DNA of 40,382 nt from contig JBGPKK010000027.1 of the NCBI GenBank assembly GCA_041485905.1, positions 1 through 40,382 of the forward strand. Direction: 5' to 3'. Below, piece by piece: positions 33,133 through 40,382 of this stretch; position 1 is the stretch's first letter, and the number at the start of each line of letters is the position of its first letter. A program made the position numbers and the translations under genes. The notes below the pieces were generated by a model. It was not told the origin of the DNA and ran no database searches. It saw nothing but the letters and a program-made list of their open reading frames with translations. This DNA comes from JAHFUI01 sp041485905 (GTDB taxonomy: Bacteria > Acidobacteriota > Vicinamibacteria > Vicinamibacterales > CAVVIG01).

Positions 33133-33810
33133 GTGCTCATCGCGCCGTCCATCCTGTCCGCCGACTTCGCGGCCCTGGGAGACGCCATCGCGGCGGCCGA
33201 GCGCGGCGGCGCCGATCTGATTCATGTCGACGTCATGGACGGCCACTTCGTCCCCAACATCACGATCGGACCGCCCGTGGTCCGCTCGATCAAGCGCGTC
33301 GCCACAGTGCCGCTCGACGTCCATTTGATGATCACCGATCCGGACCGTTTCATCGATGCGTTCGCCGACGCCGGCGCGGCCATGATTTCGGTCCACGTCG
33401 AGGTCCTGCCGCATCTGCACCGCACCGTGCACGCCATCAAGGCACTGGGCGTCAAGGCGGGGGTCGTGCTCAACCCGTCGACGCCGGTCGGCGCGCTCGA
33501 GCAAATCGCCGGCGATGTCGACTTCGTGCTCGTCATGTCCGTGAACCCCGGATTCGGCGGGCAGACGTTCATCCCGCGCAGCGAAGCCAAGGTCCGGGAT
33601 GTCCGCGCCATGCTGGACCGATCGAAGAATCCCGCCCCGGTCGAAATCGACGGCGGCATCGACCTGCAGAACGTCGGCCGCGTGGTCGCCGCCGGCGCGC
33701 GCATCATCGTCGCCGGATCCGCGCTCTTTCACACGGCGGATCCCGAGCGGGCCACCCGCGAGCTGAAGGCGGCCGCGCTCGGCGCGATCGGCGCGCCAGT
33801 CTCTCGATGA
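33133..33810 (+). CDS. rpe: ribulose-phosphate 3-epimerase
   Basis: Interconverts ribulose 5-phosphate and xylulose 5-phosphate in the pentose phosphate pathway, the route to erythrose 4-phosphate used by DAHP synthase. The TIM barrel has LIAPSILSADFAALGD, LIHVDVMDGHFVPNITIG (metal His and Asp), VPLDVHLMI, VLVMSVNPGFGGQTFIP and VEIDGGID, all hallmarks. It starts with GTG at 33133, three bases after the PASTA gene stop, and is 225 residues long. Confidence 0.96.
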   Translation: MLIAPSILSADFAALGDAIAAAERGGADLIHVDVMDGHFVPNITIGPPVVRSIKRVATVPLDVHLMITDPDRFIDAFADAGAAMISVHVEVLPHLHRTVHAIKALGVKAGVVLNPSTPVGALEQIAGDVDFVLVMSVNPGFGGQTFIPRSEAKVRDVRAMLDRSKNPAPVEIDGGIDLQNVGRVVAAGARIIVAGSALFHTADPERATRELKAAALGAIGAPVSR

Positions 33811-33826
33811 CGTCGGGCGCCTTGCG

Positions 33827-34231
33827 GTGAGCCTCCGCCAATCCGTGTCGCGCGTCCGGGTACGATACGCTGAAACGGACAAGATGGGGGTCGTCTATCA
33901 CGCGAATTACTTCGTCTGGTTCGAGGTGGGCCGGACCGATCTGCTCCGCGATTCTGGGTGGACCTACCGCGATCTCGAAGCCGAAGGCGTCAGCCTGCCG
34001 GTCATCGAGGCGCACTGCGAGTACCGCCAGCCGGCACGGTACGACGATGAGCTGGATATCCGGACGAGTGGGACGCTGATCTCTCCGGTTCGCGTGGAGT
34101 TCGCGTACGAAATCGTGAGACCGATCGACAAGATCACCCTGTGCGCCGGACGGACGGTCCACGCCGCGCTCGATCGGGACGGACGGCCGTGCCGGCTTCC
34201 CGAGCGCGTCAGCGGGTTGTTTGCCGCATGA
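33827..34231 (+). CDS. acyl-CoA thioesterase, YbgC/4HBT hotdog family
   Basis: A 134-residue single hotdog domain. It has RVRVRYAETDKMGVVYHANYFVWFEVGRTDLL, where the Asp in ETDKMGVVYH is the catalytic residue of 4HBT thioesterases, then IEAHCEYRQPARYDDELDIRT. It would hydrolyse short or medium acyl-CoA. YbgC is tied to the Tol-Pal cell envelope system in many bacteria, and the BamD-like gene nearby fits an envelope setting. GTG 33827 is used; its TGA overlaps the next ATG (34228-34231). Confidence 0.88.
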   Translation: MSLRQSVSRVRVRYAETDKMGVVYHANYFVWFEVGRTDLLRDSGWTYRDLEAEGVSLPVIEAHCEYRQPARYDDELDIRTSGTLISPVRVEFAYEIVRPIDKITLCAGRTVHAALDRDGRPCRLPERVSGLFAA

Positions 34232-35169
34232 AGGCGCTGGTCACCGGCGTCGCCGGCTTTATCGGGTCCACGCTCGCCGAACGGCTCTGTCACGAGGGCG
34301 CCGACGTGGTGGGCATCGACAGCTTCACCGACTACTATCCGCGGCCGCTCAAGGAGCGCAACCTTTCAGGCCTGCTGGCCAGTCCCCGCTTCCGGTTCGT
34401 CGAATCATCGCTGCAGTCGGCGGACGTACCTGCGCTTCTCGCCGGCCGCACGCACGTCTTCCACCTGGCGGCCCAGGCCGGCGTCCGGAAAAGCTGGGGC
34501 CGCGATTTCCGCGTCTATATAGAGAACAACGTGGCGGCGACACAGATTCTATTGGAAGCCGCGTGCACGACACAGACGCTCCAGCGCTTTGTGTACGCGT
34601 CGAGCTCGTCGGTCTACGGCGACAACGTGAGCTTGCCGATGCGCGAGGACGCACTGCCGCAGCCCGTGTCGCCGTACGGGGTGACCAAGCTCGCCGCGGA
34701 GCAGCTCTGTTACCTGTATCACGCGAATTATGGGCTGCCGACCGTGTCGCTTCGCTATTTCACCGTGTACGGCCCGCGGCAGCGGCCCGACATGGGCTTC
34801 CACAGGTTCCTTCGCGCAACGCTCGCAGGAGAGCCGATGACGTTATACGGCGACGGCGAGCAGACGCGCGACTTCACCTTTGTCGCCGATGCCGTCAGCG
34901 CGACGATCGCCGCCGGCACGCGGGGGATCCCGGGGCGCGTGTACAATATTGGCGGCGGGTCCCGCGTCTCGATTAACGACGTGCTCGAGATGATCGGTCG
35001 CGTGGCGGGTCGCCGGCCTCTCATCACCTCCGACCCCGTACAGAAGGGCGACATGCGGCATACCTATGCCGATACGTGGCTGGCCCGAACGGATCTCGGG
35101 TTCACCCCGACCGTCACGCTGGAAGACGGGCTGGCAGCTGAGTACAAATGGTTGGCAGAAACGTTGTGA
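34228..35169 (+). CDS. NAD-dependent sugar-nucleotide epimerase/dehydratase (UDP-glucose/glucuronate 4-epimerase-like)
   Basis: An extended SDR of 313 residues. The NAD loop is TGVAGFIGSTLAE (about 6-18), followed by DSFTDYYPRPLKERNL, HLAAQAGVRKSW, VYASSSSVYGD and the catalytic YGVTKLAAE. RYFTVYGPRQRPDMGFHRF and YGDGEQTRDFTFVADAV are typical of UDP-glucuronate 4-epimerases. Such enzymes supply activated sugars for envelope polysaccharide. Exact substrate is not fixed by sequence. It fits with the GDP-mannose genes 2 kb downstream. Confidence 0.87.
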   Translation: MKALVTGVAGFIGSTLAERLCHEGADVVGIDSFTDYYPRPLKERNLSGLLASPRFRFVESSLQSADVPALLAGRTHVFHLAAQAGVRKSWGRDFRVYIENNVAATQILLEAACTTQTLQRFVYASSSSVYGDNVSLPMREDALPQPVSPYGVTKLAAEQLCYLYHANYGLPTVSLRYFTVYGPRQRPDMGFHRFLRATLAGEPMTLYGDGEQTRDFTFVADAVSATIAAGTRGIPGRVYNIGGGSRVSINDVLEMIGRVAGRRPLITSDPVQKGDMRHTYADTWLARTDLGFTPTVTLEDGLAAEYKWLAETL

Positions 35170-35957
35170 GACACCTCTCGGCTCTCGTCCTGCTGGTGGT
35201 GGCGCTCCTGGGCGCCAGCGGCTGCCTCAGCGACACCCGCGGCACGGTCCCGGGGGGCACGCTCGAACCTGACAAGTTCCTGTTCGACAAGGGCACGGTC
35301 GCCCTGGAGGCGAAGAAATGGCTCACCGCCCGGGAGTATTTCAAACAGGTCGTCGAAACCTATACCGGCAGCGTCTATCGTCCTGACGCCAAGATCGGCA
35401 TCGGCGATACGTACCTGGGTGAAGGCACCAGCGAGGCGCTGGTCCTGGCCATCAGCGAATTTCGCGAATTCCTTACCTACTACCCGACCAATCGCCGCGC
35501 CGACTACGCCCAGTACAAACTGGGCCTCGCACACATGCGCCAGATGCGCGCGCCGCAGCGCGACCAGACCGAAACCCGGGACGCCATCAAGGAGCTGCAA
35601 ACGTTCGGCGATCGCTATCCCAACAGCAGCCTGATGCCGGAGGTCCAGGCGAAGCTGCGCGAGGCGCGCGATCGTCTGAGCGAATCAGATTACCTCGTGG
35701 GCTTCTTCTACTATCGGCAGCGCTGGTATCCGGGCGCGATCGATCGGTTCAGGTCGGTGCTCAAGCAGGATCCCGAGTACACGGTGCGCGACCAGGTGTA
35801 TTTCCACCTCGCCGAGTCTTACATCAAGATCAAAAGAGACGCTGAGGCGTTGCCGTACTACGAGCGGCTGGTGGCGGAATTCCAGCAGAGCCAGTATCTG
35901 GAAGAGGCGCGCAAGCGGATCACCGAGATTAAAGCGACACAGGCGGCCAAACAGTAG
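35148..35957 (+). CDS. bamD: outer membrane assembly lipoprotein, BamD/YfiO-like
   Basis: A 269-residue lipoprotein: signal sequence SALVLLVVALLGASGC with a lipobox ending in Cys26, then five TPR-like helical pairs. It has KGTVALEAKKWLTAREYFKQVVETYTGS, AISEFREFLTYYPTNRRADYAQYKLG and YFHLAESYIKIKRDAEALPYYERLV. The YY.RQRWYPGAIDRF segment is typical of BamD. BamD works with BamA to insert outer membrane proteins, implying a didermic cell. The ATG at 35148 overlaps the epimerase gene; GTG at 35166, overlapping its stop as GTGA, gives a shorter signal peptide and is equally plausible. Confidence 0.85.
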   Translation: MVGRNVVRHLSALVLLVVALLGASGCLSDTRGTVPGGTLEPDKFLFDKGTVALEAKKWLTAREYFKQVVETYTGSVYRPDAKIGIGDTYLGEGTSEALVLAISEFREFLTYYPTNRRADYAQYKLGLAHMRQMRAPQRDQTETRDAIKELQTFGDRYPNSSLMPEVQAKLREARDRLSESDYLVGFFYYRQRWYPGAIDRFRSVLKQDPEYTVRDQVYFHLAESYIKIKRDAEALPYYERLVAEFQQSQYLEEARKRITEIKATQAAKQ

Positions 35958-35967
35958 CGCAAGCTCC

Positions 35968-36576
35968 TCATCCCACCTTCCGATCGCCGCGCTGCTCGCG
36001 CACGACCGTAAAATCCGCGACGCGCGGGCTGAGGATCAGGTTGAAGCGCCGGAAGTAATCGGCCGCCGAGACCAGAGCCGCGACGACGACCACCCACAGC
36101 GCATAGTTGCCAATCATGACAAACTCCGGCACGTGATCGTGGCCGAGGATGAGCGCGAGGATCGCCACCACCTGCGCGATCATCTTGATTTTCCCCAGCC
36201 GTGAGGCCGGCACGATCACGCCCCGCGCGTAGGCGATGCTGCGGAACGCCGTGACGGCGAACTCCCGGCCGAGGATGAGCGCGACCATCCACGCGGGCGC
36301 GAGCTCCATCTGGACCAGCGAAATGAGCGCCGCGAGAATCAGCAGCTTGTCGGCGAACGGATCGATGAATTGTCCGAACGGGGTGACTTGCTTGCGCCGG
36401 CGGGCCAGGTACCCGTCGGCCCAGTCGGTGAGCGAGGCGAGACCGAAGATCGCCGCGCCGACGAACTCTTTCGGCACGCCGAAGATCCGCCGCCCTTCGA
36501 ACTGCGTCAGCAGCACCACCACGAGCAGCGGCACGAGGAAGATGCGCGTGACGGTGAGCGAGTTGGGCAGGTTCAT
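35968..36576 (-). CDS. pgsA: CDP-diacylglycerol-glycerol-3-phosphate 3-phosphatidyltransferase
   Basis: Makes phosphatidylglycerol phosphate in the inner membrane. The 202-residue protein begins MNLPNSLTVTRIFLVPLLVV and has several membrane helices. The CDP-alcohol phosphatidyltransferase signature runs DWADGYLARRRKQVTPFG and then QFIDPFADKLL, supplying the conserved DGxxAR, Gly and paired Asp residues. FGRE/KIK features such as SRLGKIKMIAQ match PgsA. It is divergent from the GDP-mannose pyrophosphorylase gene across 49 bases. The C-terminal 20 residues are charged. Confidence 0.93.
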   Translation of the reverse strand: MNLPNSLTVTRIFLVPLLVVVLLTQFEGRRIFGVPKEFVGAAIFGLASLTDWADGYLARRRKQVTPFGQFIDPFADKLLILAALISLVQMELAPAWMVALILGREFAVTAFRSIAYARGVIVPASRLGKIKMIAQVVAILALILGHDHVPEFVMIGNYALWVVVVAALVSAADYFRRFNLILSPRVADFTVVREQRGDRKVG

Positions 36577-36603
36577 GGGGCGTGAGAACCAGGAATCTCG
36601 ACA

Positions 36604-36613
36604 ATGATATCAT
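36604..36613. promoter_or_regulatory. palindromic -10-like element between pgsA and the guanylyltransferase gene
   Basis: ATGATATCAT is a perfect 10-base palindrome in the 49-base divergent gap. It presents TATCAT as a -10-like hexamer in both directions, 12 bases before the ATG at 36626 on the plus strand. No clear -35 elements. A shared divergent promoter is possible but unproven. Confidence 0.3.
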
Positions 36614-36625
36614 CGCGGGCTGCGA

Positions 36626-37681
36626 ATGAAGGCGATCCTCCTCGCCGGGGGCAAAGGCACACGACTCCGCCCGCTGACGATTCACACGCCGAAGCCGATC
36701 GTGCCGATCTTCAACAGACCGTTCCTTCACTACCAGCTCGATTTGTTGAAGCAGGTACCTGAAATCGACGAAGTGATCCTGAGCCTCAATTATCAACCGC
36801 GCCGCATCGAAGAGATCTTCGGCGACGGCAGCGAACGAGGGCTCGGCATCCGCTACGTGGTCGAGCCCGCCCCGCTCGGTACGGCCGGCGCGGTCCGCTA
36901 TGCAGGCGAATCGATACGCGAATCGGTCGTCGTCTTCAACGGTGACGTGCTGACGGAGGTTGACCTGGCCGCGGTCATCCGGCTGCACCGGGAGCGCAAA
37001 GCGAAGGCGACGATCGTGCTGACGCCGGTTGCGAATCCGACGGCGTACGGGCTCGTCGAGACGGACGGCCAGGGGAACATTCAGCGCTTTCTGGAGAAGC
37101 CGAAGGCCGACGAAATTAGCTGCGACACCATCAACGCGGGGATCTACGTGCTCGAGCCGGACACGTTCGACCGGATCCCGAAGGACACGCCCTGGTCGAT
37201 CGAGCGCAGCTTCTTCCCGTCGCTCATCGAGCGCGGTGAAACGTTCATCGCCTATATCTATCGTGGGTACTGGATCGACATCGGCACGCCGCAAAAGTAC
37301 ATGCAGGTGCACTACGACATCATGGACGGCCGCTACAAGGCCGGCCCGTTTGCCGGCGCGGCCGCGGGCGCCTGGATCTCGCCGCAGGCCAGGGTCGAGG
37401 ACGGCGCGATCATCGAGGGGCCCTGCTGGGTCGACGAAGGCGTCGTGGTCAAGGCCGGCGCCCGCCTCGGACCGTACAGCGTCGTCGGCCACCAGTGCCA
37501 CATCGAAGAGCACGCGCTCATCGAGCAGTCCATCGTGTGGGCGAACTGCCGCATCAGCCAGGAAGCCGTCGTGCGCCGGTCGATCGTCGGCCGCAACTGC
37601 CACATCGGCCGCAACGCGCTCGTCGAGGACGGGGTCGTGCTGGGCGACAAATCGGTCGTGACCGATTACAGTCGACTTTAG
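36626..37681 (+). CDS. mannose-1-phosphate guanylyltransferase-like nucleotidyltransferase
   Basis: A 351-residue sugar nucleotidyltransferase. The signature AILLAGGKGTRLRPLT lies at residues 3-18, with TPKPIVPIFNRPFLHYQ and the metal-binding FNGDVLTEVD. The sugar-binding regions are EKPKADEISCDTINAGIYVLEP and the GYWIDIGTP motif. A C-terminal left-handed beta-helix of hexapeptide repeats covers about 240-345 (ARVEDGAIIEGPCWVDEGVVVKAG). This layout is that of GDP-mannose pyrophosphorylases of the GMPPB type. The following phosphomannomutase makes its substrate, which supports this reading over glucose-1-phosphate thymidylyl- or uridylyltransferase. Confidence 0.85.
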   Translation: MKAILLAGGKGTRLRPLTIHTPKPIVPIFNRPFLHYQLDLLKQVPEIDEVILSLNYQPRRIEEIFGDGSERGLGIRYVVEPAPLGTAGAVRYAGESIRESVVVFNGDVLTEVDLAAVIRLHRERKAKATIVLTPVANPTAYGLVETDGQGNIQRFLEKPKADEISCDTINAGIYVLEPDTFDRIPKDTPWSIERSFFPSLIERGETFIAYIYRGYWIDIGTPQKYMQVHYDIMDGRYKAGPFAGAAAGAWISPQARVEDGAIIEGPCWVDEGVVVKAGARLGPYSVVGHQCHIEEHALIEQSIVWANCRISQEAVVRRSIVGRNCHIGRNALVEDGVVLGDKSVVTDYSRL

Positions 37682-37712
37682 ACGGTCCGGCTCACGCCGG
37701 ACACGACGTACG
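37680..37712 (-). repeat. REP-like palindrome, copy A
   Basis: Arms GTCCGGC (37685-37691) and GCCGGAC (37696-37702) with a 4-base loop, set in a 33-base unit. The same unit recurs inverted at 39073-39105 with 30 of 33 positions identical. On the minus strand the tetranucleotide head is GTCG instead of GTAG. Confidence 0.6.
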
Positions 37713-37714
37713 AT

Positions 37715-39070
37715 ATGAATCTCGATCCGAACATTTTCAAGGCGTACGACGTACGCGGCGTGTATCCCACGGAGGTCAACGAAGGCGCGGCGCGCGCCAT
37801 TGGCGCGGCGTTCGTCACGTATCTCCACGCCAAACGGATCGCCGTCGGCCGCGACATGCGGCTGTCTTCGCCGGCCCTCGCCGCCGCGTTCATCGGCGGC
37901 GCCATCTCCCAGGGCGCCGATGTCGTCGATTACGGAATGATCGCGACCGACATGCTGTACTTCGCGGTTGCGCGCGATGGCCACGACGGCGGAGCCGAAA
38001 TTACCGCGTCCCACAACCCGAAGCAGTACAACGGCTTCAAGATGGTGCGGCAGGAGGCGTTCCCGCTCAGCGGCGACGCCGGCATTTCCGATATCCGCGA
38101 CATGATCGCGCAGGATCGGATCCCTCCGGCCCAGGCGGCGCAAGGCCGCGTGACGACCGCCGACACCCTCGATGCCTACGTCGCCCACGTGATGTCGTTC
38201 ATCGATCCCGCCCTCATCCGCCCGTTCAACGTCGTCCTCGATGCCGGCAGCGGCATGGGCGGGCTGGTCGCGCCGAAGCTCTTCGATCGCCTGCCGTGCC
38301 GGACAACGCGGCTCTGCTTCGAGATCGATGGACGTTTTCCCAATCACGAAGCCAACCCGCTCATCGAAGAGAACCGCCGCGACATCGTGGAGCGCGTCGT
38401 GGCCGAGAAGGCCGACGTCGGCATTGCGTGGGACGGCGACGCCGATCGCTGCTTTTTCATCGATGGGACCGGCGAGTTCATCAGCGGCGACTTCATCACG
38501 GCGCTCCTCGCCGAAGCGTTTCTCCAGAAGCACCAGGGGTCGACGATCATTTACGATCTCCGCGCCAGCCATGCGGTGAAGGATGTGGTCGCGACATACG
38601 GGGGGACCTCGCTCATGAACCGCGTCGGCCACGCGTTCTTCAAACGCCGGATGCGCGAGACCAACGCCGTCTTCGGCGGCGAAGTCACCGGGCACTATTA
38701 TTTCCGCGACAATTTCTACGCCGACAACGGCTTCATTCCCGCGCTCCTCATCCTCGAGCTGATGTCGAAGAAGGGCCAGAGCCTCCACGATCTGCTCGAG
38801 CCGTTGCGATCGCGCTACTTCATCTCAGGCGAAATCAACACCAAGCTGGCAAGCATGGACGCTGTCCCCGCAAAGCTCGATCAGATTGCGGCCCGGTACG
38901 CCGACGGCAAGCAATACACGCTGGACGGCATCTCGGTCGAATACGCCGACTGGCACTTCAATGTCAGGCCGTCGAACACCGAGCCGCTTTTGCGTCTGAA
39001 CCTCGAAGCCAACACACAGCGGTTGATGGAAGCGAAACGGGACGAGGTGATCGCCCTGATTCGATCGTAA
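37715..39070 (+). CDS. manB: phosphomannomutase/phosphoglucomutase
   Basis: Converts mannose 6-phosphate to mannose 1-phosphate (and usually the glucose pair). A 451-residue alpha-D-phosphohexomutase with four domains: FKAYDVRGVYP at the start, the phosphoserine loop GGAEITASHNPKQYNGFK (Ser99) and the metal loop IAWDGDADRCFF. The sugar-binding GGEVTGHYYFRD and the phosphate-binding RPSNTEPLLRL follow. The GEVTGHYYF form is typical of PMM/PGM such as AlgC. With the preceding gene it forms a two-step route to GDP-mannose for glycans. The gene lies between two inverted REP-like copies. ATG 37715 has no evident ribosome site. Confidence 0.93.
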   Translation: MNLDPNIFKAYDVRGVYPTEVNEGAARAIGAAFVTYLHAKRIAVGRDMRLSSPALAAAFIGGAISQGADVVDYGMIATDMLYFAVARDGHDGGAEITASHNPKQYNGFKMVRQEAFPLSGDAGISDIRDMIAQDRIPPAQAAQGRVTTADTLDAYVAHVMSFIDPALIRPFNVVLDAGSGMGGLVAPKLFDRLPCRTTRLCFEIDGRFPNHEANPLIEENRRDIVERVVAEKADVGIAWDGDADRCFFIDGTGEFISGDFITALLAEAFLQKHQGSTIIYDLRASHAVKDVVATYGGTSLMNRVGHAFFKRRMRETNAVFGGEVTGHYYFRDNFYADNGFIPALLILELMSKKGQSLHDLLEPLRSRYFISGEINTKLASMDAVPAKLDQIAARYADGKQYTLDGISVEYADWHFNVRPSNTEPLLRLNLEANTQRLMEAKRDEVIALIRS

Positions 39071-39072
39071 GC

Positions 39073-39105
39073 CGTACGTAGTGTCCGGCGTTAGCCGGGC
39101 CGTCT
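39073..39105 (+). repeat. REP-like palindrome, copy B
   Basis: GTAG (39078-39081) heads a hairpin CCGGC/GCCGG (39085-39089, 39094-39098, loop GTTA). The 33-base unit is the inverted counterpart of 37680-37712 with three mismatches. Confidence 0.6.
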
Positions 39106-39120
39106 CGACAGGAGGTAACA

Positions 39121-40382
39121 ATGCGCCGCCTTGCAGCCCTGGCCTTGACCATTCTGTCGGCGGATTTGGCCGCCGCTCCACCGTCATTCACCGTCGAGCA
39201 GATCCTGAGCCTTCCGCAGCCCGACAACCTCATCGCGTCACCTGTCGGATCGACTATCGCGTGGACCTTCAATGAGCGGGGCGTCCGCAACATCTACGTC
39301 GCCGCCTCGCCGGATTTCAAGGCGCGCCGCCTGACCACCTCCAGCGAAGACGACGGGCAAGAGCTGACGAACCTGTCGTTTTCGAGCGACGGCACGATGC
39401 TGGTGTACGTGCGAGGCGGGGATCACGGATCCGGGCGCGGCGACGCGCCGAATCCGACCGCCAGCCCGATTCAGCCGAAGGTGCAACTCTGGTCCGTGGC
39501 AGTCGCCGGAGGCGCCCCGAAGCTCCTCGGCGACGGCGACGACCCGATCATCGCGCCCGACGGCAGGCGCGTGACGTTCGTCAAAGATCGCCGGATCTGG
39601 TTCGTGCCGATCGACGGCTCGGAAAAACCGGAGGCGGCATTCTCGCTGCGCGGCACGAGCGAGTCGCCAGCGTGGTCGCCGGACGGCCGAACGCTCGCGT
39701 TCGTCTCGAACCGCGGCGATCACAGCTTCATCGCCGTGTTCACGCCTGGCCAGGCGATTCGCTATCTCGCGCCGTCGACGTCCCGCGACTCGTCGCCGGC
39801 CTGGTCTGCGGACGGCCGCCAGATCGCGTTTCTCCGGCAGCCCGGCACGGGAGGCACGCCCCGATCGCCGCTCACCGAGATTCAGTCGCCGTGGGCCGTG
39901 ATGGTCGCCGATGTGGAGCGGGCGTCCGCAGTCACGGCGTTGACAAGCGGCGAGCCGGTCGATCCGATCGTCCGCAATCCTGGCGGTATCAGCCTGCGCT
40001 GGGCCGCCGACGACAGGCTGATCTTCATGTCGTATCGCGACGGCTGGCCGCACCTCTACTCAGTTCAGCATCCGGGGAGCGGCGCGCGGCCGATTCTGTT
40101 GACTCCGGGCGCGTTCGCGGTCGAACAGATGACGCTGACGCCCGATCGCCGGTTCGTCGTGTACAACGCCAACACCGGCCCCAATAGCAGCGATGCCCGC
40201 AGCGACGCCGCCAGGCGTCACCTCTTCAAGGTTCCGGTGAACGCGGCAACGCCCGTCCCGCTGACGAGCGGCGCCGGCATCGAGTGGAGTCCGGTCGTGA
40301 CCGGCGATGGTCAAACGGTCGCGTTTCTGACGTCCGACGCGCAGCGGCCGCCGCTTCCTGGAGCGGTATCCCTGGCCGGCGG
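39121..40382 (+). CDS. exported S9/DPP-like peptidase with TolB-type propeller, N-terminal part
   Basis: An open frame of 420 codons running off the window. The ATG at 39121 has an excellent ribosome site, AGGAGGT. A signal peptide covers about 1-19 (MRRLAALALTILSADLAAA). The visible part is a propeller of TolB/DPP-IV type: LASPVGSTIAW-like first strands, ARRLTTSSEDDGQELTNLSFSSDGTMLVYVRGG, TSESPAWSPDGRTLAFVSNRGD and SRDSSPAWSADGRQIAFLRQPGTGG. Acidobacterial S9 peptidases with this N-terminus carry an alpha/beta-hydrolase domain after about 450 residues; that part is outside the window. A periplasmic role in peptide turnover is likely. Confidence 0.83.
   Translation, partial: MRRLAALALTILSADLAAAPPSFTVEQILSLPQPDNLIASPVGSTIAWTFNERGVRNIYVAASPDFKARRLTTSSEDDGQELTNLSFSSDGTMLVYVRGGDHGSGRGDAPNPTASPIQPKVQLWSVAVAGGAPKLLGDGDDPIIAPDGRRVTFVKDRRIWFVPIDGSEKPEAAFSLRGTSESPAWSPDGRTLAFVSNRGDHSFIAVFTPGQAIRYLAPSTSRDSSPAWSADGRQIAFLRQPGTGGTPRSPLTEIQSPWAVMVADVERASAVTALTSGEPVDPIVRNPGGISLRWAADDRLIFMSYRDGWPHLYSVQHPGSGARPILLTPGAFAVEQMTLTPDRRFVVYNANTGPNSSDARSDAARRHLFKVPVNAATPVPLTSGAGIEWSPVVTGDGQTVAFLTSDAQRPPLPGAVSLAG

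Noticed and set aside
35858..38788. Minus-strand open frame of 976 codons across pgsA, the guanylyltransferase and phosphomannomutase genes
   Set aside because: It lies opposite well-supported genes, has highly charged Arg/Asp/His-rich composition with no domain, and is the usual antisense frame of GC-rich codon use.

Overview
The window reads as a GC-rich bacterial chromosome segment with dense, mostly overlapping genes and no phage, IS or rRNA/tRNA genes that I can recognise. Gene content (an AroD-AroE fusion heading a trp operon, exported peptidase S55-domain protein, REP-like palindromes, ECF sigma/zinc-finger anti-sigma pair, DppBC, def-fmt-rsmB-rpe cluster) is most like Acidobacteriota, probably class Vicinamibacteria. 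That assignment is inference from gene style, not from a search.

Layout. 1-236: end of a PKD-domain protein. 242-2608 (minus): JAMM metalloprotease, thiolase and an orphan CoA-transferase A subunit. 2703-3800 (plus): exported two-domain VOC protein. 3855-14928 (minus): an 11-cistron aromatic amino acid supraoperon in transcription order aroDE, trpE, trpG, trpD, trpC, trpF, trpB, trpA, chorismate mutase, DAHP synthase, tyrA. It runs from a sigma70-type promoter through a 35-codon leader ORF rich in Trp, Phe and Tyr codons and an attenuator hairpin. tyrA carries an in-frame TGA where the family has Trp. 14948-19147 (plus): divergent promoter, S55 peptidase-like protein and a beta-propeller-like protein. 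19172-20766 (minus): ECF sigma factor and anti-sigma with a candidate self-regulated promoter. 20784-22199 (plus): TPR protein. 22223-24018 (minus): DppB/DppC permeases. 24058-24637 (minus): MazF-like toxin with RHH-like antitoxin. 24731-28249 (minus): giant sigma54-type regulator. 28301-35957 (plus): aroC, def, fmt, rsmB, PASTA protein, rpe, thioesterase, sugar-nucleotide epimerase, BamD-like lipoprotein. 35968-36576 (minus): pgsA. 36626-39070 (plus): mannose-1-P guanylyltransferase-like and phosphomannomutase. 39121-end (plus): start of an exported S9/DPP-like peptidase.

How it works together. The supraoperon plus aroC supplies DAHP synthesis, two shikimate steps, chorismate, the whole Trp branch and the shared entry to Phe and Tyr. 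aroA, aroB and aroK are not in the window. The leader ORF could sense all three aromatic amino acids, matching an operon that makes all three. The def-fmt-rsmB-rpe group matches the Firmicutes cluster that carries the PASTA kinase PrkC, but here only a kinase-less PASTA protein sits in that place.

Two unexplained repeat classes stand out. One is inter-cistronic arrays of short iterated words that fold on themselves and often encode the C-terminal tails of the Trp enzymes. The other is REP-like palindromes beginning with GTAG, which supply stop codons to neighbouring genes. Several first genes of transcription units have a -10-like hexamer 7-12 bases before the start codon, suggesting leaderless or near-leaderless mRNAs.
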